Assembly: GCA_000435195.1 (NCBI GenBank)
Contig: FR880212.1
Coordinates: forward strand, 1 to 8,296
DNA: 8,296 nt
Source: Clostridium sp. CAG:169
Lineage (GTDB): Bacteria > Bacillota > Clostridia > Oscillospirales > Ruminococcaceae
Reading direction: 5' to 3'
Part shown: piece by piece, positions 1 to 6,181 of the stretch
Layout of the letters: the number at the start of each line of letters is the position of its first letter
Numbering within the stretch: the first letter of the stretch is position 1
Program-made: the position numbers and the translations under genes
Notes under the pieces: model-generated
Seen by the model: only the letters and a program-made list of their open reading frames with translations
Database searches by the model: none
What the model was told of the DNA's origin: nothing

Positions 1-12
1 GGACAAGCCGGT

Positions 13-40
13 CTTTTCCCCGCACACGCGGGGGTGATTT
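13..40 (+). CRISPR. Single type I-E-like CRISPR repeat, probable 3'-terminal repeat of an array
   Basis: This 28-nt unit has the hallmark layout of type I-E repeats: a T-rich start, a CCCCGC arm, a 4-nt ACAC loop, a GCGGGG arm, and a GTGAT tail. The usual tail in this family is GTGATCC; here it is GTGATTT, and decay at the 3' end is typical of the last repeat of an array. Bases 1-12 would be the end of the last spacer. No second repeat copy occurs downstream, so the array, if present, lies to the left of the window. Only one copy is visible, so the call rests on resemblance to the repeat family and not on periodicity. No cas gene is in the window. Confidence 0.7.
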
Positions 41-115
41 TCCTTGTGCGAGTAGCAGAAAAGCGCTCGATTGGCGTTTTTCTATATGACAGCCATCATG
101 TGAAAAACAGAATAT

Positions 116-130
116 TTGTTGTGACAACAA
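116..130. repeat. Small perfect palindrome
   Basis: TTGTTGT and ACAACAA form 7-bp arms around a single G. It could be an operator-like site or a chance palindrome. It lies between the CRISPR repeat and the long hairpin, and no gene can be tied to it. Confidence 0.35.
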
Positions 131-141
131 GGAAAGAGTGA

Positions 142-190
142 ATAAGAAAGACCTGCACAGCTATTATCCAGCTGTGCAGGTCTTTCTTAT
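142..190. terminator. Long perfect hairpin, probable bidirectional terminator
   Basis: Arms 142-162 and 170-190 are perfectly complementary over 21 bp, around a 7-nt loop (ATTATCC). The GC-rich centre (CCTGCACAGCT) is flanked by A/G-rich sequence on the left and T-rich sequence on the right. It can therefore act as an intrinsic terminator in either direction, although the T-tract is interrupted (TCTTTCTTATATTT). It probably insulates the CRISPR locus from the sequence to its right. Confidence 0.75.
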
Positions 191-405
191 ATTTGGCTCG
201 GGAGTAGAACCCCGTTGGTACACAATTTTTATGGGAAAGTCCAGTGTGTGATCTCTTCTCTTAAATCTCTAATAAGAGCTCATGGTCAAGTCGGTGCTTT
301 ACCATTGATAAGGATTGCGTTAATCGGCATCATATAAAAACCGCACAGCTGTAGAGACAGAGCATGGGTAAAGAGATTAAGCGTAGTATACACCGAACAG
401 AGTAA
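191..405. other. Region with no intact gene, probably decayed coding sequence
   Basis: I see no open gene, promoter or RNA gene here. The frame that later encodes the iron-sulfur remnant can be followed back to 265, but it is broken by stops at 352-354 (TAG) and 403-405 (TAA). An earlier TAA at 262-264 closes it upstream. The short stretches between these stops are protein-like but not recognisable. This fits a gene in decay rather than a designed intergenic region. Confidence 0.4.
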
Positions 406-567
406 GAATATGGTCAGTTTCATTTAGAAAGTTATGAGGAACCTCTGGTTCTACATAATACAAAACCAAACAGCATGGATTGTATCCGCTGTGGTGAGTG
501 CCTAAAGCGATGTCCCAAGAAGGCAACCCATAAAAAAGAAGGAGCAGAGCAACAACCGAAGGAATGA
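406..567 (+). pseudogene. C-terminal remnant of a 4Fe-4S ferredoxin-type protein
   Basis: The frame from 406 to the TGA at 565-567 encodes a 53-residue tail. It contains the motif PNSMDCIRCGECLKRCP, a complete CxxCxxCxxxCP [4Fe-4S] cluster site, then a lysine-rich hydrophilic end. The lead-in (P-N-S-x-x-C-I-x-C-G) resembles the last cluster of membrane-associated 4Fe-4S proteins of the NapH/YccM kind. That is family resemblance only. There is no start codon with a ribosome binding site, and in-frame stops at 352 and 403 separate this tail from upstream sequence in the same frame. The first ATG (475) would leave only 30 codons. I therefore call it a pseudogene fragment. A small free-standing ferredoxin-like peptide is a less likely alternative. 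Confidence 0.55.
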
Positions 568-645
568 GCGGGCGTTTTGGGAAAAAGATGAAGTGAAAAA
601 CGAGGGAATTATTTGCACACTGTAAAAAAATAATGAATAAACATC

Positions 646-674
646 TTGACTTCTATCATAAATTGACCTATAAT
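646..674 (+). promoter_or_regulatory. Sigma-A promoter of the riboswitch-controlled operon
   Basis: TTGACT (646-651) and a perfect TATAAT (669-674) are separated by 17 nt, close to the ideal housekeeping promoter. Transcription should start near 681, giving a leader of about 320 nt before the first gene. That leader carries the cobalamin riboswitch and its terminator. Confidence 0.88.
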
Positions 675-694
675 GGGGACAACTAAATATTGCG

Positions 695-852
695 TCATAG
701 GTACTCTGTTTTCAGAGGATAATGGGGAATGCAGTGTGAATCTGCAACAGCCAACTCTACTGTATTAAGGAGTGTTTATTCATATCCATTGGATTGTTTT
801 CAATCTGAGAAGGGAATAAGTGCGATGAATTTAAGTCAGGAGACCCGCCTAG
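695..852 (+). ncRNA. Cobalamin (B12) riboswitch aptamer
   Basis: The conserved B12 box is at 833-850 (AAGTCAGGAGACCCGCCT). It differs from the usual consensus at one K position, where a C is found. Upstream are the expected core blocks in order: a TAGG strand (698-701) that can pair with CCTA (848-851); a CTCTG/CAGAG hairpin (704-708 with 713-717, TTTT loop); GGGAA (725-729); a TGCAG/CTGCA stem (730-734 with 742-746); and CAGCC with ACTGTA (748-764). A peripheral hairpin pairs GATTG with CAATC (792-796, 801-805). The element lies between a consensus promoter and an intrinsic terminator. The expected effect, from the family, is premature termination when cobalamin is bound. The outer limits are approximate. 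Confidence 0.93.
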
Positions 853-868
853 GATGGTGTCTGCCATT

Positions 869-931
869 TCGGTATGGGAAATGAAAGCAAAAATGATAGG
901 GTCATTGCGTTCACAGGGAGTATTATACCGA
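869..931 (+). promoter_or_regulatory. Candidate antiterminator pairing of the riboswitch expression platform
   Basis: TCGGTAT (869-875) is exactly complementary to ATACCGA (925-931). The helix can extend by two G-U pairs (876-877 with 923-924). The second strand is the apical part of the terminator's 5' arm plus its loop, so this helix and the terminator exclude each other. A small hairpin, ATGG/CCAT (854-857 with 864-867), sits between the aptamer and the antiterminator strand. The pairing is seen in the sequence; its role is inferred. Confidence 0.5.
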
Positions 932-955
932 TTTTGGTATAATACTCTTTTTTTT
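918..955 (+). terminator. Intrinsic terminator in the riboswitch leader
   Basis: GAGTATTATACC (918-929) and GGTATAATACTC (936-947) form a perfect 12-bp stem with a 6-nt loop, followed by eight T residues (948-955). It lies between the riboswitch and the first gene, where a ligand-controlled transcription terminator is expected. A TATAAT string inside the stem is part of the dyad and is probably not a promoter. Confidence 0.93.
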
Positions 956-999
956 GCAGACGGCACATTTAGCGAATTTACAATCGGAAAGGTGATTCG

Positions 1000-2706
1000 A
1001 TGAAATCTCGCAAATTGATCGCTCTGTTACTTGCGGCTGTCATGCTGATTGGAACCATGACCGGATGTAATCAGAGTACAACAACACAAGCGGAAGTCCA
1101 AAATGAAACAGAGAACACAACAGAGGAGAACACAGAAACAGGCGTCAAAAAGGTAAAAAATCTGGTAATTGGTACAACTACACCCAATACGACCTTTAAC
1201 CTGTACAGCCAGACGGACATCTTTGGACGAATCAATTATGTCGGATTTGTCCGTGGAAACTGGGTGTATGAAGCAGAAGACGGTTCTCTTCAGCCCTACT
1301 TCTTTACTTCCTTTGATATTTCGGATGATGGTTGTGTTTTGGACTTTACATGGCCTACCACTGCTGTCTGGGGCGATGGTCAGCCGGTAACATGGGACGA
1401 TATTGCATTTACTATCAAATTTTTGGCGGAAACTGCAAAGAGTTCTTATTTCCTGAATCTGGTAAGCGTTGAGGAAACCGGAGAAGGAAAGGGAAGGATT
1501 ACCTTCAGTCAGCCGGATGTTTATGGCTGGTTGTCCGGCTCTGCCATGATGCAGGGCGTACTTCCAAAGCATATCTGGGAAAAGTTTGAAGGAAGTGACG
1601 AATACAAAAATTATACCGGAGAAGATGCAGCCATCGGATGCGGTCCGTACAAGCTGGTATCCAAGGATGTTGATGCGCAGGTTTCCTATTATGAAGCAAT
1701 TCCGGAAAATAACTACCACGGGGATATTACCGTTGAATCGGTCACCATCAAGACATATGCGGATGCAACTGCGGTAATGGCTGCTTTGAATGCAGGTGAG
1801 ATCGACTGCTATTACGCATATTCTTCTCCTATTGATTACACCCTGATGGATATGATTTCTGACCCTGCCGTAGATAAGGGGGAGAGTGTTTATTCGGGCT
1901 GCAACCAGATGACCTTCGGTATGACCAGAAAAGCCGGCAGTGATTACAACTTCCGTTTGGCAGTTACCAAAGCGATGGACTGGGCGCTGCTGTCGAAGAC
2001 CATCGGCGGCGATGATGCGGTTATTCCATGTGCCGGCATTATTCCGCCGTCCTGTAACGGTTATGTAGAAGGACTGCCACAGTTTGCACAGGATGTGGAG
2101 GAAGCTAAGAAAATTTTGGATGATGCCGGTTACCTTGATGTGAACGCAGATGGCTTCCGTGAATTCCCGGATGGTTCTGAAATGAAGATTTTGGTGGTTC
2201 CACAATACTCCAAAGATATGAATCTGAGAAATCGTATTGCAGAAGTCATCGTTGACAATCTTGCATCCGTAGGCGTAAACGCTTATGTTGACCAGTCGAT
2301 CATTGTAAACTCTGAGGTGTGGGAAAGCAATATCAAGGAGGGAAATTATGATATTGCCATCGGCTACACAACCGCCGGTGTGGCAAGACATACCTCTGCT
2401 TTCCGCTATTATGTTTATGAGCCAAAGCCGGGAACCGACCGCAATGCTTCCTGGTTGTGGGGTACATACACCGACCCGACCTTTAATGAAACGGTATGGC
2501 GTATGCTGGGTGCCCATTCCAGCGAGGAATATCTGGAATGCATCACCTATCTGCAGAATGAAGCAGCAAAGACCCTGTTCGGTACTGCTCTGAGCTGGAC
2601 CTCCTGCTATTATCCATATCGCACAGATAAATATGAAAACTGGTATAACCGTGCTTCCTGGGGTGTTGTAAACGACGAACTCTGGTATACACTGACTGCA
2701 AAATAA
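1000..2706 (+). CDS. ABC transporter solute-binding lipoprotein, peptide/nickel family (SBP_bac_5)
   Basis: This 568-residue protein captures the substrate outside the cell for the permeases and ATPases encoded next. Residues 1-22 form a lipoprotein signal peptide (MKSRKL, hydrophobic core, then M-T-G-C with lipidated Cys23). A Ser/Thr/Asn/Glu-rich linker follows to about residue 50. Family 5 hallmarks include WGDGQPVTWDDIAFT (124-138), LPKHIWE (188-194) and CGPYKL (214-219). The length is normal for OppA/NikA/CntA-type proteins. AAAGGTG (988-994) sits 5 nt before the ATG. The mature protein has only four His (191, 240, 464, 506), so a metal would more likely be bound as a chelate than by a His cluster; this is inference. 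The B12 riboswitch upstream argues for a cobalt or corrinoid-related substrate. A plain peptide substrate cannot be excluded. Confidence 0.93.
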   Translation: MKSRKLIALLLAAVMLIGTMTGCNQSTTTQAEVQNETENTTEENTETGVKKVKNLVIGTTTPNTTFNLYSQTDIFGRINYVGFVRGNWVYEAEDGSLQPYFFTSFDISDDGCVLDFTWPTTAVWGDGQPVTWDDIAFTIKFLAETAKSSYFLNLVSVEETGEGKGRITFSQPDVYGWLSGSAMMQGVLPKHIWEKFEGSDEYKNYTGEDAAIGCGPYKLVSKDVDAQVSYYEAIPENNYHGDITVESVTIKTYADATAVMAALNAGEIDCYYAYSSPIDYTLMDMISDPAVDKGESVYSGCNQMTFGMTRKAGSDYNFRLAVTKAMDWALLSKTIGGDDAVIPCAGIIPPSCNGYVEGLPQFAQDVEEAKKILDDAGYLDVNADGFREFPDGSEMKILVVPQYSKDMNLRNRIAEVIVDNLASVGVNAYVDQSIIVNSEVWESNIKEGNYDIAIGYTTAGVARHTSAFRYYVYEPKPGTDRNASWLWGTYTDPTFNETVWRMLGAHSSEEYLECITYLQNEAAKTLFGTALSWTSCYYPYRTDKYENWYNRASWGVVNDELWYTLTAK

Positions 2707-2717
2707 TTTGACAAAAA

Positions 2718-2757
2718 GGGTTGCTCCTTGTCCCTATCCATTGAGCAGCCCATTTTT
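2718..2757 (+). terminator. Intercistronic hairpin with T-tract (partial terminator)
   Basis: GGGTTGCTC (2718-2726) pairs with GAGCAGCCC (2743-2751) over 9 bp, including one G-U pair, with a 16-nt loop. A run of T (2753-2758) follows. It sits between the binding-protein gene and the first permease gene. At this position such hairpins often reduce downstream transcription and protect the upstream mRNA, giving more binding protein than membrane components. With a long loop and one wobble pair it is probably leaky. Confidence 0.7.
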
Positions 2758-2780
2758 TATGAAGGTTGTGAAATCCAACG

Positions 2781-3755
2781 ATGACTAAGCATATTTTCAA
2801 AAGAATTCTTGCTGCGTTTGCTACGATATTTGTTGTGATTACCATCAGCTTTTTTATGGTCCGGTTTATGCCCGGAGACCCGCTTCAGCACATTGTTGGT
2901 CAGGAGGAGTACTATTATCTGCTGGAAAAGGACCCGGGAGAACTGGAATTTATCGCTGAGAAGTATGGGCTGAATGATTCCTATGGTGTACAGTATGTAA
3001 GATATTTAAAAAGCATTGTTACCATGGACTTTGGAATTGCATATTCCAATAAGCAGCCGGTTTTGGATAACGTACTGAAAAGTATCTCGTGGACTGTTAG
3101 GCTGTCGATACCAACATGGATTCTGGGGGGAATCTTTGGTGCGGTATTAGGTGTTATAGCGGGTTGGAAGCCGGGAAAACTGTTTGATTCTATCATGACG
3201 CCGATTGCGCTGTTCCTGAATACAGTACCCTCCAACTGCATTGGTGTCCTTGCGCTGGTTGTTTTTGCTTATAATTTGAAGTGGGTTCCCATCAGTGGAA
3301 TGACCAGTGGGATGACAACAGGTTGGGAGAGGACATTGGATATTTTGCATCATATGGTTCTGCCTTTGTCCATTTTGATTCTGTTTCGCACAGCCAGTGA
3401 CTTTATGACGATGAAAAGCAGCGTGTCGCAGATTAGAAAAGAAGACTTTACTACAACAGCAGAATCAAAGGGACTGCCGGAAAGAAAGGTGCTGTTCCGT
3501 CATGTAATCAAGAATGCAATGCTTCCGTATGTCACCAGTATGTGTATGCAGATGGGCAGCCTATTATCGGGTTCTATGATGATTGAATCCATCTTTGGTT
3601 GGAAGGGCATGGGGCAGTTGTTTTATCAGTCTGTTTCAAACCACGATTTTCCTACAGCACAGCTGTGCTTTCTGGTTTCGGCATTTTGTGTGGTGATGGC
3701 AAATCTGATCAGTGATATTGTGATTGCATTCATTGATCCAAGAATTGCTTCTTAA
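2781..3755 (+). CDS. ABC transporter permease 1, OppB/DppB/NikB type
   Basis: This 324-residue inner-membrane protein forms half of the substrate channel. A first membrane segment (about 10-28) is followed by VRFMPGDP (27-34), the usual start of this family. The extracytoplasmic loop carries IAEKYGLNDS (58-67), and more membrane segments follow from about 108. The cytoplasmic EAA coupling loop is EDFTTTAESKGLPE (221-234) with RHVIKNAMLP (240-249). The protein ends with the typical DPRIA (319-323). An in-frame TGA at 2769-2771 makes ATG 2781 the first possible start. The best Shine-Dalgarno-like string (GAAGG, 2761-2765) is 15 nt away, so initiation looks weak. This matches the hairpin just upstream in lowering expression relative to the binding protein. 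Specificity is not readable from the permease. Confidence 0.95.
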   Translation: MTKHIFKRILAAFATIFVVITISFFMVRFMPGDPLQHIVGQEEYYYLLEKDPGELEFIAEKYGLNDSYGVQYVRYLKSIVTMDFGIAYSNKQPVLDNVLKSISWTVRLSIPTWILGGIFGAVLGVIAGWKPGKLFDSIMTPIALFLNTVPSNCIGVLALVVFAYNLKWVPISGMTSGMTTGWERTLDILHHMVLPLSILILFRTASDFMTMKSSVSQIRKEDFTTTAESKGLPERKVLFRHVIKNAMLPYVTSMCMQMGSLLSGSMMIESIFGWKGMGQLFYQSVSNHDFPTAQLCFLVSAFCVVMANLISDIVIAFIDPRIAS

Positions 3756-3767
3756 GGAGGTGCCGAT

Positions 3768-4574
3768 ATGCAGAAAAAGAAAAAAATCAATCTTCCTGTA
3801 GTGATGGGAAGCATCATCATTATATTTTTTGTTGTGATTGCTCTTTTGGCACCCTATATTGCTCCGTATGACCCGGCAGCAACCAGTTCGCTGACCTATG
3901 CAAAGCCAAGTGCAGAGCACTGGCTGGGGACCAATGATGTGGGTCAGGATATTTTCAGCGAACTATTGTATGGAACTCGCATCTCGATGGGAATCGGTGT
4001 TTTTGCTGCATTTGTTGTTACCATTCTGGGAACGGTTCTGGCGCTGTTTTCCGGGTGGTATGGAGGATATGTGGACAAGGCTGTTACTGCCTTGACCAAT
4101 CTTGCAATGGCATTGCCGGGTCTTGCGCTGACAACCCTTCTGGTGTGCTATTTGGAGCCGGGAATGCTGAGTATTGTGGTGGCAATTTCGGTAACATCAT
4201 GGACCGGAACGACCCGAGTGCTGCGTTCCCGCATTCTGTCGCTGAAGGAAGAACCGTTTATTAAAATTGAAAAAGCAATCGGACAAAAGGACATTGTCAT
4301 CATGTTTAAACATCTGCTCCCCAATATCAAGGATATCATCCTTTCCCGTGGAGCGATGGCAGTTTCCGGTGCCATGATGACAGAGGCCTCGCTGAGCTTT
4401 CTCGGCTTGGGTGCATTTGCTGAAAAAAGCTGGGGTGCAATCCTGCACTTTGCATTTTTTCGAAATGGTGTTGTCCGTGGGCAATACTGGTGGTATCTGC
4501 CGCCCATCATCTGCACCTCTCTGGCAGTGCTTGGTTTTATGCTGGTTGGCTATTACGGTCAGCAGAAAAAGTGA
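3768..4574 (+). CDS. ABC transporter permease 2, OppC/DppC/NikC type
   Basis: This 268-residue partner permease starts with a basic N-terminus and a membrane segment (about 12-30). Family motifs follow: LAPYIAPYDP (27-36), HWLGTNDVGQDIFSELLYGTR (51-71), the EAA loop EEPFIKIEKAIGQKD (161-175) with HLLPNI (182-187), and EASLSFLGLG (206-215). A strong AAGGAGG (3754-3760) overlaps the stop of permease 1 and lies 7 nt before the ATG, so the two genes are probably translated together. The protein ends just after the last membrane segment (GYYGQQKK). It lacks the usual family tail with an LRD-x-LDPR motif. The reading frame shows no sign of breakage, so this looks like a short natural variant rather than a frameshift. 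Confidence 0.95.
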   Translation: MQKKKKINLPVVMGSIIIIFFVVIALLAPYIAPYDPAATSSLTYAKPSAEHWLGTNDVGQDIFSELLYGTRISMGIGVFAAFVVTILGTVLALFSGWYGGYVDKAVTALTNLAMALPGLALTTLLVCYLEPGMLSIVVAISVTSWTGTTRVLRSRILSLKEEPFIKIEKAIGQKDIVIMFKHLLPNIKDIILSRGAMAVSGAMMTEASLSFLGLGAFAEKSWGAILHFAFFRNGVVRGQYWWYLPPIICTSLAVLGFMLVGYYGQQKK

Positions 4575-4584
4575 GGTGTAAAGG

Positions 4585-5517
4585 ATGCTGGAAATAAAAA
4601 ATGTTTCGGTTCAGTTTAGCGATGAAAGTGATGTGCAGGCAGTCGAAGATGTGAGCCTGACAGTTGCCGAAGGGCAGAAGATTGCACTGGTAGGAGAGAC
4701 CGGCAGCGGCAAAAGTGTTTTGCTTCTTGCAATTTTGAGGCTTCTTCCAGAAACGGCGATTGTAAAAGGACAGGTGCTGTACAAAGGAGAAGATTTGCTG
4801 AGCTTAAAGAAAAAACAGCTGAACAAGATTCGTGGAGCCGAGATTTCCTATGTGCCGCAGGGAGGCGGAGGAAGCATGAATCCTCTTTTGAAGGTTGGAT
4901 TTCAGGTAGGCGAGCCACTGATGGAGCACAAAGGATTCACAAAAAAGCAGGCGGTCCAAAGAAGTGTTGAGCTTCTGAAGATGTTTCGTTTAGGTAACGA
5001 GGAACAACTGGTCCATGCATACCCACATACTTTTTCGGGCGGTATGAGACAAAGAGCAATGGTGGCGATGGGAATTTCCGCAGGAGCGAAACTGATTCTG
5101 GCAGACGAACCCAGCAAAGGACTCGATGAAAAGAGAATTTCGCTTGTGGTAGAGGCGTTTGAGCAGCTAAAAGAAGAAAGCCTGCTTTGTGTCACACATG
5201 ATATGATGTTTGCAGGAAGAATTTCAGACCACATCTGTGTCCTCTATGCGGCACAGCAGGTAGAGTATGGTCCAACCGAAGAGATACTGAAAAATCCGCT
5301 TCACCCATACACACAGGATATGATTTTGGCAATACCGGAAAACGGGATGAAAGTTTCCATGACGGGATTTGCTCCGCCTCACACGGATTATCAAAACTAC
5401 GGGTGCCGGTACAAGCATCGGTGCAGATTTTGCACATCAAAATGTGATACAATGCCGCCGGTGTTTACACTTGGCGATAGAAAGGTAAGGTGCTGGAAAT
5501 ATGAGAATGAAAACTGA
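4585..5517 (+). CDS. ABC transporter ATP-binding protein 1, OppD/DppD/NikD type
   Basis: This 310-residue cytoplasmic ATPase powers import together with the next gene product. Walker A is GETGSGKS (37-44), the Q-loop Gln is at 92, the signature is SGGMRQR (151-157), Walker B is LILADE (170-175) followed by SKGLD (177-181), and the switch His is 205. The C-terminal oligopeptide/dipeptide extension carries LHPYT (239-243) and a cysteine group (C274, C280, C283, C287) plus RCW (302-304). This matches the extension of Opp/Dpp ATPases, where clustered cysteines can hold an Fe-S cluster; whether they do here is not shown. GAGGTG (4573-4578) overlaps the stop of permease 2 and lies 6 nt before the ATG. 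SKG replaces the more usual TTA/TSA before the D-loop LD. Confidence 0.95.
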   Translation: MLEIKNVSVQFSDESDVQAVEDVSLTVAEGQKIALVGETGSGKSVLLLAILRLLPETAIVKGQVLYKGEDLLSLKKKQLNKIRGAEISYVPQGGGGSMNPLLKVGFQVGEPLMEHKGFTKKQAVQRSVELLKMFRLGNEEQLVHAYPHTFSGGMRQRAMVAMGISAGAKLILADEPSKGLDEKRISLVVEAFEQLKEESLLCVTHDMMFAGRISDHICVLYAAQQVEYGPTEEILKNPLHPYTQDMILAIPENGMKVSMTGFAPPHTDYQNYGCRYKHRCRFCTSKCDTMPPVFTLGDRKVRCWKYENEN

Positions 5518-6181
5518 GAACCTTACCAAAATTTATAAAAGCCGTGTGAACAAAAAAGAAAATTTTTATGCTGCCAAAGATGTAAATATTACCTTAATGG
5601 AAGGGGAAACCATTGGGCTGTTTGGAGACAGCGGCAGCGGAAAATCCACATTAGGGCAAATGCTTTCGGGTCTGCTGAAACCTACCTCCGGCAGGATATT
5701 CTTCGGAGAAGATGAGCTGAAATATCCCTTTAAAGGTCCTCATAGGAGGGAGGTCCAGATCCTGTTTCAGCATCCTGAAATTTCATTTAACCCGGCATTA
5801 CCCTTGCTCAGCAGCTTGAAGGAGCCTTATTCGCTGTATAACATCCCATATTCTTTATCGGCCTTGATTGAAAATGTAGAAAAATTCGGGTTACATGAGG
5901 AACACCTGTATCGAAAACCGGCTGAATTGTCCGGTGGTGAATTGCAAAGAGCAGCGCTTTCCAGACTGCTGGTCATGGAACCAAAGGTGATTATCCTGGA
6001 CGAACCAACCTCCATGCTGGATGTAATCACACAGGCACAGATGATTCAGATGCTGCGGGAATACCAGAAAAAGGCAGGTACGTCGTATGTGTTTATTACG
6101 CACAACAGGACATTGTGCGAGGAAGTTTGTAATCGAATTTATGATGTGGAAAACGGAATTGTCACATTGGAGGAATCGTGA
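5501..6181 (+). CDS. ABC transporter ATP-binding protein 2, short OppF/DppF/NikE type
   Basis: This 226-residue second ATPase has Walker A GDSGSGKST (42-50), the Q-loop Gln at 90, signature LSGGELQR (143-150), Walker B VIILDE (163-168) with PTSMLD (169-174), and switch His 201. It stops soon after the nucleotide-binding core and lacks the HPYT/cysteine extension seen in its partner. It is therefore closer in length to NikE-like subunits than to full OppF. Its start overlaps the preceding gene by 17 bp, which suggests coupled translation. ATG 5501 has AAGG at 5487-5490 (10 nt away); ATG 5507 is a possible alternative two codons in. The retained catalytic motifs indicate an active ATPase pairing with ATPase 1. 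Confidence 0.94.
   Translation: MRMKTENLTKIYKSRVNKKENFYAAKDVNITLMEGETIGLFGDSGSGKSTLGQMLSGLLKPTSGRIFFGEDELKYPFKGPHRREVQILFQHPEISFNPALPLLSSLKEPYSLYNIPYSLSALIENVEKFGLHEEHLYRKPAELSGGELQRAALSRLLVMEPKVIILDEPTSMLDVITQAQMIQMLREYQKKAGTSYVFITHNRTLCEEVCNRIYDVENGIVTLEES

Noticed and set aside
921..944. TATAAT inside the leader terminator as a promoter -10
   Set aside because: It is part of the terminator dyad and has no -35 element at suitable spacing.
757..966. Minus-strand frame across the riboswitch and terminator (69 codons)
   Set aside because: It overlaps a structured RNA leader and has no recognisable protein features.
1027..2517. Long minus-strand open frame opposite the binding-protein gene (496 codons)
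   Set aside because: It is a mirror of the codon pattern of a well-supported + strand gene. It has no family motifs, and its composition (many His, Cys and Arg) is typical of a shadow frame.
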